NCBI GenBank assembly: GCA_050733935.1
Contig: JBOHUC010000003.1
Coordinates: 1-28,199, forward strand
DNA from: JBOHUC01 sp050733935
GTDB lineage: Bacteria; Eisenbacteria; RBG-16-71-46; DASYSL01
Direction of reading: 5' to 3'
DNA length: 28,199 nucleotides
The number at the start of each line of letters is the position of its first letter. The stretch's first letter is position 1. Below, in pieces: positions 14,443 to 21,734 of this stretch. Both the position numbers and the translations under genes were made by a program. The notes under the pieces were generated by a model. That model ran no database searches. It saw nothing but the letters and a program-made list of their open reading frames with translations, and was not told the DNA's origin.

Positions 14443-17400
14443 GGCAGCAACACCACCTTCCGCTCGGCTCGGAAGCCCGCCGACGGGGCAAGCGCGCGCA
14501 CGAGGTAGACACCCGCCGGCAGCGGCCGGCCATCGTCCGTGCGGGTGAGCCACTCCATGCGGACCACTCCGCCGCGATCGGCGACCTGTCCCCGAGCGAG
14601 GACCGCAACCCGCCGTCCGGCGGCGTCGAACAACGCGACTTCGAGGTCGCTCGCCGGGAATCCCGCATTCCCGAGGGGCGCGGCGAACGCTACGGAGAGT
14701 GCGGTTCCGGCGCGCGCCGGGTTCGGCCAGGCCGCGACTCCGCGGAGGACCGCTCCGGCGGTCACGCGGCCGAGCTCGATCTCCAGGCCATGACCGTTGA
14801 CCGAGAGCAGGCGATACGTGCTGCCGGGAGCGCCGTCCGTGTCCGTGTAGTGATTCTCGAGAATGAGATCGGGTCCGACGCGCGTCCCCTGCGGCGCCTC
14901 GCCGGGGCGCTGCCGGTACAGGCGGTAGCCGCGCAGGCCCTCCGGCCCGACGGCCGGCTCGGTCGACCACTCGAGCCTCACGCCCTCGTCCTCGAGCTGC
15001 GCCACGAGAGAGAGCAACGACACGTCCGTACGAATTGTGAAGCGCGCCGCGGACTGGTCGCGACCACCGAGCGACGGATCGGAGGGTGCCACGCGCACGA
15101 CCGCGAAACGGGTCGGCAAATGCGGCACCGTGAGGGACACGACGTTCGAAGCTTCCCCGCCGACTCCGCTCCGCAGGAGCTCGAACGTCGCCCCGGCATC
15201 GGCGGACAGCCACAGATCGGCCGGTGCGGCCCCGAGCCAGGAGACCGTCTGCACTGCGCCCACGTCCCAGATCTCGCCGCCGTTCGGCGCGAGCAGGTGG
15301 TAGCGATTGAGATCGTAGAGGTAGAGCCGGCCGGCGTTGATCCCGGCGCCGTCGTTCAGCTGCGCCGCGACGAACAGGTCGTCGTGGTCGTCGCCGTTGA
15401 CGTCCCCCGCGATCGCGACGGCCGAGCCCAGGAGGTCGCCGTCGGCCTCGCCGGTCAGGACGAGGTCGGGCACACCGTCGGCGGCCGCGCCACCGTAGTA
15501 GAGGTAGGTTCGACCGGCGCTCGGCCCGCCCGCGTCGTTGTTGATACCTGCGACCAGAAGGTCGGCGTGGCCGTCTCCGTTCGCATCGCCGGCCAGGTCG
15601 AGGTAGGTGCCGAACTGGTCGCCGGCCCGTTCCCCGGTCACCCGAAGGTCGGCGACGGCGTCCAGCGGCGTGCCCCCGAAGTAGACGTACGCCGCTCCCG
15701 CGTCGAGCCCCGCGGCGTCGTGGAAGCGCGCCCCGACCGCGATGTCTTCGATCGCGTCTCCGTTCACGTCTCCGCCGGACGCGACGAAGCTGCCGAGCTG
15801 ATCTCCCTGCGACTCCCCGTCCAGGACGAAGTCGGCAATGGCGTCCGGGATGGGTCCGCCCAGGTAGACGTACACGCGTCCCGATTCTGCGCCGCGCGCG
15901 TCGTGTCGCGGAGCCCCGACGATCACGTCGTCGAAGCCGTCTGCGTTCACGTCTCCGGCGCCGACCACGAATCCGAACCGGTCGCCCGGGAACTTCCCGG
16001 TCAGGGTGAGATCGGCTCCACCCACGAGAACCGGAGACCCGAAATACACGTAGACCGCCCCCCCTTCGGCTGCTCCAGCGTCGTTGAAGAGCGCGCCGAC
16101 GATCAGATCCTCGAAGCCGTCCCCGTTCACATCGCCGTGAGCGACGGCGGTCGCGTATTGATCGTTCGCGGCGGCACCATCGATCGTGAGATCGGCCGTC
16201 GCATCCGGGGTGGCGCCGCCGACATAGACATACGCGCGGCCAGCATCGGCACCGGAGGCGTTGTCGTCGAACGGCGCACCGACGACCCAGTCGTCGAACC
16301 CGTCGGCGTTCAGGTCACCGGCTCCTGCCGCGCTGCTCCCGAAATTGTCGTCCGCGAGCTCGCCGCTCAGCGTGAGATCCGCAACGCCGTCGCTCGACGG
16401 CCCGCCGAAGTAGAGGTACGCGCGTCCGGCCGAGGCCGCCACGGCATCGTTGAACGGCGCCCCGGCAATCACGTCGGCATAACCGTCGCCATTGACGTCA
16501 CCGGCCGTGGAGATCCACCAGCCCAGCTGGTCCTCGTCGAGCTCGCCGTCCGCCGTCCACTGGAGTCGGCTCGCGGCGGGAGGGGGCTCCTCCGGAATCA
16601 CGATGCGGAACACCCCATCGCTCTGATCCGAACGGGAGCGCGTGACGTCCTGTCCGCTGTAGCTCAGGCGCACCTTGGCGAGCCCGGTGGCCGGACCGGG
16701 CGCGGTGAACGTCCATTCGTTCTCGTCCTCGCCGCCCACGCCCGCGGCGATCGTGCTCCACGTGTTCCCGCCGTCGGTCGAAAGCGCGAGGTCTGCAACG
16801 TCCCGGCCGCGCCAGCGCACCGTGACCGGCTGTCCCGCCGGCCAGACCTCGCCGCCGTTCGGCGCGACCACCTGATAGGGATAGATGAGGATCACGTAGG
16901 CCTGGCCGGCGTTCATGACGCTGCCGTCGCTTCGAGGTGCGCCGACGATCAGGTCTCGAAACCCGTCCCCGTCGATGTCGCCGGCGCCGGCGACGGCGGA
17001 GCCGAAACGATCGTCGGCCACGAATCCGGTCAGGCGGAGGTCCTCTCCGACATCGACTGGCGCCGGTTCGCCGAAGTAGACGCCCACGCGCCCCGCGTCC
17101 ACGGCGCCCTCCCGATTGTAGAGCGGCCCGCCGATCACGATGTCGTCGAAGCCGTCGCCGTCAATGTCACCCGCGGCTGCGATCGACGTGCCGAACTCCT
17201 CCACGTCCTCGGCGTTGAAATCCTCGTCGGCATTGTTGTCGAAATTCTCGCCGCCACGATGGAATCCCACGTAGCCCGCGAAGAACCCCGGACCGACCAC
17301 CGTACCGCGCGGCGTCGCAATCAGGAGGTCGGGCCCGGTGAACAGCGCCGCGTTCGGTCCATCCATGTCCCCCGCGGACGCGACGGCCCTTCCCAGGCGC

Positions 17401-18278
17401 CCGTCGTCATCCGCACCCAGGAACGTCATGTCCGATACGCTGTTCAGCGAGACGCCGCCGAAGAAGAGGTACGCCGCGCCGCGATCCGCGGCGCCGTTCT
17501 CCGGTGCTCCCACCACCATGTCGGCGAAGCCGTCCACGTTCATGTCTCCGGCCGAGGCGACGGCCGAGCCGAAGTGATCGTCGTTCGCAAAACCGCTCAG
17601 CGTGAGATCGGAGACGTTGTTCGGCGTCGACCCGCCGAGGAAGACGTACGCCTGGCCGCGGTTCGTGCCGCCTCCTTCGTGGAACGGCGCGCCGATCAGG
17701 AGGTCGTCGTATCCGTCCTGGTTCACGTCCCCCGCGCCGGCCACCGAGTAGCCGAGCTGGTCCCCGGCCGCGAGGCCGGTGAACGTCAGGTCGGCGACGT
17801 TGTTCGGGGGCGAGCCGCCGAGGAACAGGAACGCGTCGCCATTCGTCGTAAACGGTGCACCGATGACGATGTCGTCGAAGCCGTCGTTGTTGACGTCGCC
17901 GGCGTTCGCGAGCGCGAAGCCGAACTGGCCGATGTTGAACGTGCCCGTGAACGTGACGTCCGCGACCGCGTCGGCGCCGGGGCCGCCCAGGAAGACATAG
18001 GCCTGGCCGCGGTCGGTGCCACCCGTGTTGTTCGCCGGGGCACCCACGAGGACGTCGAGGTGACCGTCTCCGTTGAAGTCGAATCCCCCGGCCACGGCCG
18101 ATCCGAAGAAGTCGGACGTACCCACACCAGTGGGGGCGATCAGGATGCGCGACGAGATCGCCTGGGCCGGTGCGGAAGTGAGGAGCGCGAGGAGAAGCGC
18201 GAGCACCGCGGGCGCAAGCGCAGCGGAAGCGCGCGATGCGACGCGCGCGCGATCCTGGGACGAAGACAGGAGCGGCAT
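14439..18278 (-). CDS. Large secreted FG-GAP double beta-propeller protein with Ig-like and FlgD-like domains
   Basis: The protein has 1279 residues. A signal peptide occupies about 1-40 ('LAPAVLALLLALLTSAPAQA'). Residues ~45-465 carry seven FG-GAP (integrin-alpha-like) repeats with 'GDxNxDGxxDxxxGAP' calcium loops; the fifth is degraded. An Ig-like module follows (~470-560, 'APNGGEVWPAGQPVTVRW'). A second set of seven FG-GAP repeats spans ~572-990, then a second Ig-like module (~995-1085, 'APNGGEIWDVGAVQTVSW'), a fibronectin-III-like segment (~1090-1175) and a FlgD-like tail (~1177-1279, 'WPNPARAGTALSVAFAAPL ... GVYLVRA'). Seven plus seven repeats predicts two closed seven-bladed propellers. 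A surface adhesion or binding role is inferred. The ATG at 18278 has AAAGG about 12 nt upstream. It is the first gene of a two-gene minus-strand operon. Confidence 0.88.
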   Translation of the reverse strand: MPLLSSSQDRARVASRASAALAPAVLALLLALLTSAPAQAISSRILIAPTGVGTSDFFGSAVAGGFDFNGDGHLDVLVGAPANNTGGTDRGQAYVFLGGPGADAVADVTFTGTFNIGQFGFALANAGDVNNDGFDDIVIGAPFTTNGDAFLFLGGSPPNNVADLTFTGLAAGDQLGYSVAGAGDVNQDGYDDLLIGAPFHEGGGTNRGQAYVFLGGSTPNNVSDLTLSGFANDDHFGSAVASAGDMNVDGFADMVVGAPENGAADRGAAYLFFGGVSLNSVSDMTFLGADDDGRLGRAVASAGDMDGPNAALFTGPDLLIATPRGTVVGPGFFAGYVGFHRGGENFDNNADEDFNAEDVEEFGTSIAAAGDIDGDGFDDIVIGGPLYNREGAVDAGRVGVYFGEPAPVDVGEDLRLTGFVADDRFGSAVAGAGDIDGDGFRDLIVGAPRSDGSVMNAGQAYVILIYPYQVVAPNGGEVWPAGQPVTVRWRGRDVADLALSTDGGNTWSTIAAGVGGEDENEWTFTAPGPATGLAKVRLSYSGQDVTRSRSDQSDGVFRIVIPEEPPPAASRLQWTADGELDEDQLGWWISTAGDVNGDGYADVIAGAPFNDAVAASAGRAYLYFGGPSSDGVADLTLSGELADDNFGSSAAGAGDLNADGFDDWVVGAPFDDNASGADAGRAYVYVGGATPDATADLTIDGAAANDQYATAVAHGDVNGDGFEDLIVGALFNDAGAAEGGAVYVYFGSPVLVGGADLTLTGKFPGDRFGFVVGAGDVNADGFDDVIVGAPRHDARGAESGRVYVYLGGPIPDAIADFVLDGESQGDQLGSFVASGGDVNGDAIEDIAVGARFHDAAGLDAGAAYVYFGGTPLDAVADLRVTGERAGDQFGTYLDLAGDANGDGHADLLVAGINNDAGGPSAGRTYLYYGGAAADGVPDLVLTGEADGDLLGSAVAIAGDVNGDDHDDLFVAAQLNDGAGINAGRLYLYDLNRYHLLAPNGGEIWDVGAVQTVSWLGAAPADLWLSADAGATFELLRSGVGGEASNVVSLTVPHLPTRFAVVRVAPSDPSLGGRDQSAARFTIRTDVSLLSLVAQLEDEGVRLEWSTEPAVGPEGLRGYRLYRQRPGEAPQGTRVGPDLILENHYTDTDGAPGSTYRLLSVNGHGLEIELGRVTAGAVLRGVAAWPNPARAGTALSVAFAAPLGNAGFPASDLEVALFDAAGRRVAVLARGQVADRGGVVRMEWLTRTDDGRPLPAGVYLVRALAPSAGFRAERKVVLLP

Positions 18279-18455
18279 GGAAGATCACGACCTTTCACCC
18301 GGTCCGGGGCGGGCCGAGGAGTGCGACCAGGGGGGAGCGCGGTCGTGTCCGCGTGGAGGACGCAACGGCACGCGGGCGTGCCGGAGGATGGACTTGCGCG
18401 GGCGGGGTCTGCGGTGAGGAGCACAGCAGGGAGTCGGACCCCGGAGGGCGGATCG

Positions 18456-18484
18456 AAGCTACTCCTCGCGTGTTCGGACGTCAA
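18456..18484 (-). promoter_or_regulatory. Candidate promoter for the FG-GAP/Asp-box operon
   Basis: On the minus strand TTGACG (18484-18479) and TAGCTT (18461-18456) are 17 nt apart, the ideal spacing. It lies about 180 nt before the ATG at 18278. Confidence 0.55.
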
Positions 18485-18520
18485 GGACCGGCGACCGATC
18501 TCGCCGGGCACAAAACGCGA

Positions 18521-18547
18521 GGGCCCCGGGAGACTCTCCCGGGGCCC
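18521..18547 (-). terminator. 27-nt perfect hairpin terminator, copy 2
   Basis: It is the same hairpin as at 13264-13290 apart from the centre base. It lies 62 nt past the stop of the minus-strand outer-membrane protein gene, and on that strand is followed by TCGCGTTTTG. The flanking TCGC and T run are also shared with copy 1. Confidence 0.6.
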
Positions 18548-18609
18548 TGCGCAATTCTGGAGGATTCAGTCGGCTGCGGCCGTTCTTCGCGAGTCGGCGT
18601 GCGGGGCGA

Positions 18610-19401
18610 CTAGCGTCCGAACGAGGCCGTGAAGCCGAGGATCGTGCGCGGCGCGGTGTGGTTGTAGTACGTCACGCCCGACACCTGGGCACGCACCCAC
18701 AGGGGGCGGGTGCCGCTCGAGACCTTGAAGCCGATGCCGGCCTTCGCATCCCAGCCGAGGTTGAACCGCGTGCGCGTGCGGATCGCGTACGGCGAGATGC
18801 CCTGCTCGCCGCCGGTCCCGCTGTCCGCCTCGCCGCCGACGCCGTTGTTGACCGCACTCGTGATCACCGCATCGTGCGACCAGGCGATTCCGGGGCCCGC
18901 CGAGAGATTGAGCTGCACGCCTTCGCTGAGCCTGGGCGCGATCTCGAAGTCGACCATCGCGGGCACGGTCCAGAAGTAGCGCGACTGGATGTCGACCCCC
19001 GTGTACGGATAGAGCGGGTCGAACGGAGAGGCCGGCGGCGTCCCGAACGCGATGTCCTCCTGCGCGTCGTTGAAGTAGGAGTCATTCGAGAACAGGATGC
19101 CGAGCGAAGCGACGAGCCCGAACGTGTCATCATTCCAGAAGCGCTGATTGGCCCGGATCATGAGTCCGGGATCCAGGTTCGCGTCCTGGAGAGTGCCGAT
19201 CGGATAGGCCATGCCGAGTTCCCACCACGTGTTCGGGCGATGGGGCGGATACAGGATGTCCTGACCGACCTGGGTGATGGTGCCGATCTGGTCCGCGCCC
19301 AAATCCATGGGCGGCCGATCGATGATCGATTGGGCGGAGGCGGGCAGGACCGCGACCGCCGCGCCAAAAACGAGAAGTGCAGACGACAGAAGACGCCGCA
19401 T
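18610..19401 (-). CDS. Outer-membrane beta-barrel-like protein
   Basis: The 263-residue product starts with a signal peptide ('RRLLSSALLVFGAAVAVLPASA', cut before 'QSIIDRP'). The mature part alternates polar and hydrophobic residues in short strands, for example 'TWWELGMAYPIG', 'MIRANQRFW', 'FGLVASLGILFS', 'VQLNLSAGPGIAWS', 'FNLGWDAKAGIGFKVSS' and 'LWVRAQVSGVTYY'. It ends in 'TILGFTASFGR', with an aromatic residue near the end, which suggests an outer-membrane barrel. The specific family is not recognised. ATG 19401 has GGAGG 6 nt upstream and begins exactly at the signal peptide, so a longer open frame back to 19512 is not used. It is followed by a hairpin terminator, so it appears to be a single-gene unit. 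Confidence 0.78.
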   Translation of the reverse strand: MRRLLSSALLVFGAAVAVLPASAQSIIDRPPMDLGADQIGTITQVGQDILYPPHRPNTWWELGMAYPIGTLQDANLDPGLMIRANQRFWNDDTFGLVASLGILFSNDSYFNDAQEDIAFGTPPASPFDPLYPYTGVDIQSRYFWTVPAMVDFEIAPRLSEGVQLNLSAGPGIAWSHDAVITSAVNNGVGGEADSGTGGEQGISPYAIRTRTRFNLGWDAKAGIGFKVSSGTRPLWVRAQVSGVTYYNHTAPRTILGFTASFGR

Positions 19402-19825
19402 TTCATTCCTCCAGGAGTGGGACCGAGGAACGCACGCCGCTCGTGGCCGCTGGCCCTCATGGCCGCGGCACGGCCAGATTAGGGAGGTCCCCGGGCCGCA
19501 CGCAAGGTGCAAATCCGAGGCCTAAGGGTCCATCCGACATTGGTTTCGGCCCGCGCAGCCGAACTCTTGAGGCGAATCCGACGCCCCGGGACGGCGATCT
19601 AGTTCACTGTCCTACAAGGATTTGCGGGATACCGATCAGGCACTTTCGGCTTGCCGGGCCGGAGGGGGCGTGATTATGTGAAACGGCGCACCGGCGAGGT
19701 CGAAATCGGGCCCAATCCCCCCGGGCCGGGTCAGATCCCGCAGAACGCCCTCGACGTCCGGGCATCGTAAGAGGCACGGAGCATCGGGGCGGAACATCCG
19801 CCGGGCGCGAACCCATAGAGGAACC
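19402..19825. other. 424-bp divergent intergenic region
   Basis: It separates the minus-strand outer-membrane gene from the plus-strand anti-sigma-like gene. A minus promoter candidate is at 19476-19505. A weaker plus candidate is TTGCCG (19651-19656) with TTATGT (19674-19679), spacer 17 nt. I see no convincing gene or repeat in the rest. Confidence 0.5.
19476..19505 (-). promoter_or_regulatory. Candidate promoter for the outer-membrane protein gene
   Basis: On the minus strand TTGCGT (19505-19500) and TAATCT (19481-19476) are 18 nt apart. This gives a leader of about 70 nt before the ATG at 19401. Confidence 0.5.
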
Positions 19826-20059
19826 GTGAACTGTAGAGACGTCCTTTCCCAGCTCTCGGACTACCTGGATGCAGAGACAGCCCGGGAGCTGTGCGCGCAA
19901 CTCGAGTCGCACTTTGCCACCTGCAGCTCGTGTCGCATTCACATCGACACGCTCAAGAAGACGATCTCCCTCTACCGCTCCGAAACTCCTCTCGACTGTC
20001 CCGAGCAGGTCCGAATGAGGCTCCACGCGGTTCTCTCGTTCGAATATCGCAAGAAGTAA
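19826..20059 (+). CDS. Small zinc-binding anti-sigma-like protein (zf-HC2/ZAS domain)
   Basis: The 77-residue protein begins 'MNCRDVLSQLSDYLD', the usual opening of putative zinc-finger anti-sigma factors. It carries the H-x3-C-x2-C signature at H29, C33 and C36 ('ESHFATCSSC'), with C3 as the likely fourth ligand. It has no membrane segment, so it would be a soluble zinc-dependent regulator binding an ECF sigma factor. No sigma gene is adjacent, which is unusual since the two are often paired. The GTG start has GAGG 4 nt upstream (19818-19821). It ends 6 nt before the YchF-like gene, so the two are probably co-transcribed. Confidence 0.8.
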   Translation: MNCRDVLSQLSDYLDAETARELCAQLESHFATCSSCRIHIDTLKKTISLYRSETPLDCPEQVRMRLHAVLSFEYRKK

Positions 20060-20065
20060 GCCTAG

Positions 20066-21130
20066 ATGCGTCTCGGTATTCTCGGCCTTCCTCAAAGCGG
20101 CAAGACCACTCTGTTCGAAATCCTGGTCGCGGGAGCGCCGCCGCGGGCGCCCGGCGCGCGGCAGGACCGGGTCGGCGTCGTCCGCGTTCCGGATGCGCGC
20201 GTGGACCGGTTGTCCGCGATGTATCACCCGAAGAAGACGACGTACGCCACGCTCGAGATCGTCGACTCGCAGGCCATGGGCCAGGCAACGGGCGGCGGGG
20301 CCGGAGCCGGAAAGGGCACAGACCTGTTCGCCGGGGTGCGGAACGCGGACGCGCTCGTCCTGGTGGTCCGCGCGTTCGACAATCCGGGCGTCCCGCATCC
20401 GCGCACGACCATAGACCCGGAGCGCGACCTGCGCGATCTCGCGAGCGAGATCGTGCTCAACGATCTTGCGATCACGGAGACCCGGCTCGAGCGCATTGGA
20501 AAGCAGATGCGGGTCGCGAAAGCGCCCGAGCTCGAGCGGGAGCAGGCCGTCCTGAAGCGCGCCCACGAAGCGCTCGAGGCCGAGCGTCCGCTGCGCGCGC
20601 TCGAGTTCACGCGCGAGGAGGAGAAGATCCTCCGCGGCTTCCAGCTGCTGTCGAGAAAGCCCCTCCTCGTCGTCTACAACGTCTCGGCCGGGCAGTCGTT
20701 CGTCCCGCCCGCGAGCGAGGAGCCCGGTGTGGTGTCCGTGGTGCTGCCCTGTGCGGACGAGCGCGAGGTGACGCAGCTTCCCCTCGAGGAGCGGGCGGCG
20801 TTCCGCGAAGCCTACGGGATTCCCGAGGACGGTCTCGTCCTGCTCGTCCGATCCGCGTACGCCCTGCTCGGGCTCATCTCGTTCCTCACCACCGGCGAGG
20901 ACGAGGTGCGGGCCTGGACGATCCATGCCGGCGAGTCCGCGGTCGACGCGGCCGGGGCGATCCATTCCGACCTCGCGCAGGGATTCGTGCGCGCCCAGGT
21001 CATCCCCTACGAGCGCTTCCTCGAGGCGGGGACCGAGGCGAAGGCGCGCGAGAAGGGCTGGCAGCGCACCGAAGGGCGCGAGTACGTCGTGGTCGACGGG
21101 GACATCCTGCACATCCTCCACAACAAGTAG
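20066..21130 (+). CDS. Divergent YchF/Obg-like P-loop NTPase (DUF933 C-terminal domain)
   Basis: The 354-residue protein follows the YchF/OLA1 layout: a G domain with P-loop GLPQSGKT (7-14), a helical insert (~125-195), and a C-terminal TGS-like DUF933 domain (~268-352, 'WTIHAGESAVDAAGAIHSDLAQGFVRAQVI'). YchF proteins bind ribosomes and hydrolyse ATP. Here the switch motif expected as D-x-x-G reads 'VDSQAMG' (67-72), and the base-specificity motif N-x-x-E reads NVSA (205-208), so both differ from canonical YchF. It is therefore more likely a divergent paralogue than the housekeeping ychF, and its nucleotide preference is open. It follows the anti-sigma-like gene by 6 nt and is the last gene before the small RNA-like unit. 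Confidence 0.82.
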   Translation: MRLGILGLPQSGKTTLFEILVAGAPPRAPGARQDRVGVVRVPDARVDRLSAMYHPKKTTYATLEIVDSQAMGQATGGGAGAGKGTDLFAGVRNADALVLVVRAFDNPGVPHPRTTIDPERDLRDLASEIVLNDLAITETRLERIGKQMRVAKAPELEREQAVLKRAHEALEAERPLRALEFTREEEKILRGFQLLSRKPLLVVYNVSAGQSFVPPASEEPGVVSVVLPCADEREVTQLPLEERAAFREAYGIPEDGLVLLVRSAYALLGLISFLTTGEDEVRAWTIHAGESAVDAAGAIHSDLAQGFVRAQVIPYERFLEAGTEAKAREKGWQRTEGREYVVVDGDILHILHNK

Positions 21131-21158
21131 CGGCGGCGCGGCGGCGGCGAAAATCCGC

Positions 21159-21188
21159 TTGCGCGCCCGATCCCTTCCGTCCTAGCGT
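21159..21188 (+). promoter_or_regulatory. Candidate promoter for the small transcription unit
   Basis: TTGCGC (21159-21164) and TAGCGT (21183-21188) are 18 nt apart. Transcription would start near 21195, just before the AAAGGAGG sequence. Confidence 0.4.
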
Positions 21189-21215
21189 AGAAGCACGCGG
21201 AAAGGAGGTGGTCCA

Positions 21216-21269
21216 GTGCCCAGTCACAAAACCGGTAGCACGGTGGATCGCGGAGGTGGCAGCAGCTAG
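21216..21269 (+). CDS. Possible 17-codon small ORF with very strong ribosome site
   Basis: GTG at 21216 lies 7 nt after GGAGG (21204-21208) and opens a 17-codon frame, MPSHKTGSTVDRGGGSS, ending at TAG 21267. The spacing and strength of the ribosome site are what make it credible. The peptide is too short to judge by composition. It has no hydrophobic segment, so it is not a membrane peptide. It may be a leader peptide or simply part of a structured RNA. A second open frame through the same region ends in 'VVRLD' at 21300 but lacks a start with a ribosome site. Confidence 0.35.
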   Translation: MPSHKTGSTVDRGGGSS

Positions 21270-21324
21270 CCGCGTCAGGTTTGTGGTGCGGCTGGACTGA
21301 ATCCCAACTGCCCACCGGAGTTCT

Positions 21325-21358
21325 GAGGGGGTCGCTCCCGCGACCCCCTCTCTCTTTT
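21325..21358 (+). terminator. Strong intrinsic terminator
   Basis: GAGGGGGTCG (21325-21334) pairs perfectly over 10 bp with CGACCCCCTC (21341-21350), loop CTCCCG, followed by TCTCTTTT. It closes the small transcription unit. Confidence 0.9.
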
Positions 21359-21408
21359 GCTTCGTTCTCCCGGGTGGCAACGCGACGCGCGGTGTGCCGC
21401 CCGCCGGT

Positions 21409-21437
21409 TTGACGCTCCGGGCGGTGGTTGCTACGAT
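21409..21437 (+). promoter_or_regulatory. Promoter of the riboflavin operon
   Basis: TTGACG (21409-21414) and TACGAT (21432-21437) are 17 nt apart. The predicted start, near 21444, falls at the first bases of the FMN aptamer, which supports both calls. Confidence 0.7.
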
Positions 21438-21445
21438 GCTTGCGA

Positions 21446-21575
21446 CTCCTTCGGGGCGGGGTGAAAGTCCCCACCGGCGGTCCAGCCCGCGAGCGGTCGC
21501 GGTCGACGTTCGACCCGTCCGCATGACCCGGTTCGATTCCGGGGCCGACAGTCACAGTCTGGATGGGAGAAGGAG
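21446..21575 (+). promoter_or_regulatory. FMN riboswitch (RFN element)
   Basis: The conserved RFN blocks are present in order: 'TTCGGGGCGGGGTGAAAGTC', 'CCCACCGGCGGT', 'AGCCCGCGAGC', 'GACCCGG ... CCGGGGCCGACAGT' and 'AGTCTGGATGGGAGAAGGAG'. Helix P1 is CTCCTTC (21446-21452) with GAAGGAG (21569-21575), extendable past an A-A mismatch by GCG/CGC. Binding of FMN is known to switch riboflavin genes off. The next element is a terminator and then ribD, so control is probably by premature termination. Confidence 0.96.
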
Positions 21576-21661
21576 ACGCGAAGTGCCGCGAGTGCCGTGG
21601 CCCGCCGTGCCGTTGCTTCGGCGGGGTCGCGGCGGCATCGCCGTACCGTGTTCGCGTTCGC

Positions 21662-21690
21662 CCCGCGGAGCCTTCGGCCCGCGGGTTTTT
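21662..21690 (+). terminator. Riboswitch expression-platform terminator
   Basis: CCCGCGG (21662-21668) pairs with CCGCGGG (21679-21685), with an inner GCC/GGC helix, followed by TTTTT (21686-21690). It lies 86 nt after the FMN aptamer and 44 nt before ribD, the position expected for an FMN-controlled attenuator. The competing antiterminator was not resolved by eye. Confidence 0.8.
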
Positions 21691-21734
21691 CATTTCGCAG
21701 GCCGCAGTCGGAGGCGGATTCCCTCATCCAAGAA

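Larger units (their letters stand above)
18279..18609. other. 331-bp intergenic region
   Basis: It holds a minus-strand promoter candidate (18456-18484) for the FG-GAP gene with a leader of about 170 nt, and a hairpin (18521-18547) closing the outer-membrane protein gene. I see no gene in it. Confidence 0.6.
21201..21358 (+). ncRNA. Candidate structured small RNA / leader-peptide unit, family unknown
   Basis: This self-contained unit lies between ychF-like and the FMN riboswitch. It starts with AAAGGAGGTGGTCC (21201-21214), able to pair over 14 nt (one G-U) with the usual bacterial 16S 3' tail. Three helices nest inside one another: TGGTCCAG/CTGGACTG (21209-21216 with 21292-21299, two G-U), CACAAAACC/GGTTTGTG (21225-21233 with 21278-21285, one bulged A) and CGCGG/CCGCG (21249-21253 with 21270-21274). 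CGGTGG (21241-21246) can also pair with CCACCG (21312-21317) outside the outer helix, a pseudoknot geometry. It ends in an intrinsic terminator. The outer helix competes with ribosome binding. Function is unknown; pairing was found by eye. Confidence 0.45.

Noticed and set aside
14271..18632. 1453-codon open frame on the plus strand antisense to the FG-GAP gene
   Set aside because: It mirrors the repeats of the real gene, is rich in Arg/Val/Glu patterns from reversed GC-rich codons, and has no ribosome site or family signature. The minus-strand protein has a signal peptide and clear domains.
19604..21121. 505-codon minus-strand open frame opposite the anti-sigma-like and YchF-like genes
   Set aside because: It is antisense to two recognised proteins with good ribosome sites and crosses a regulatory gap.
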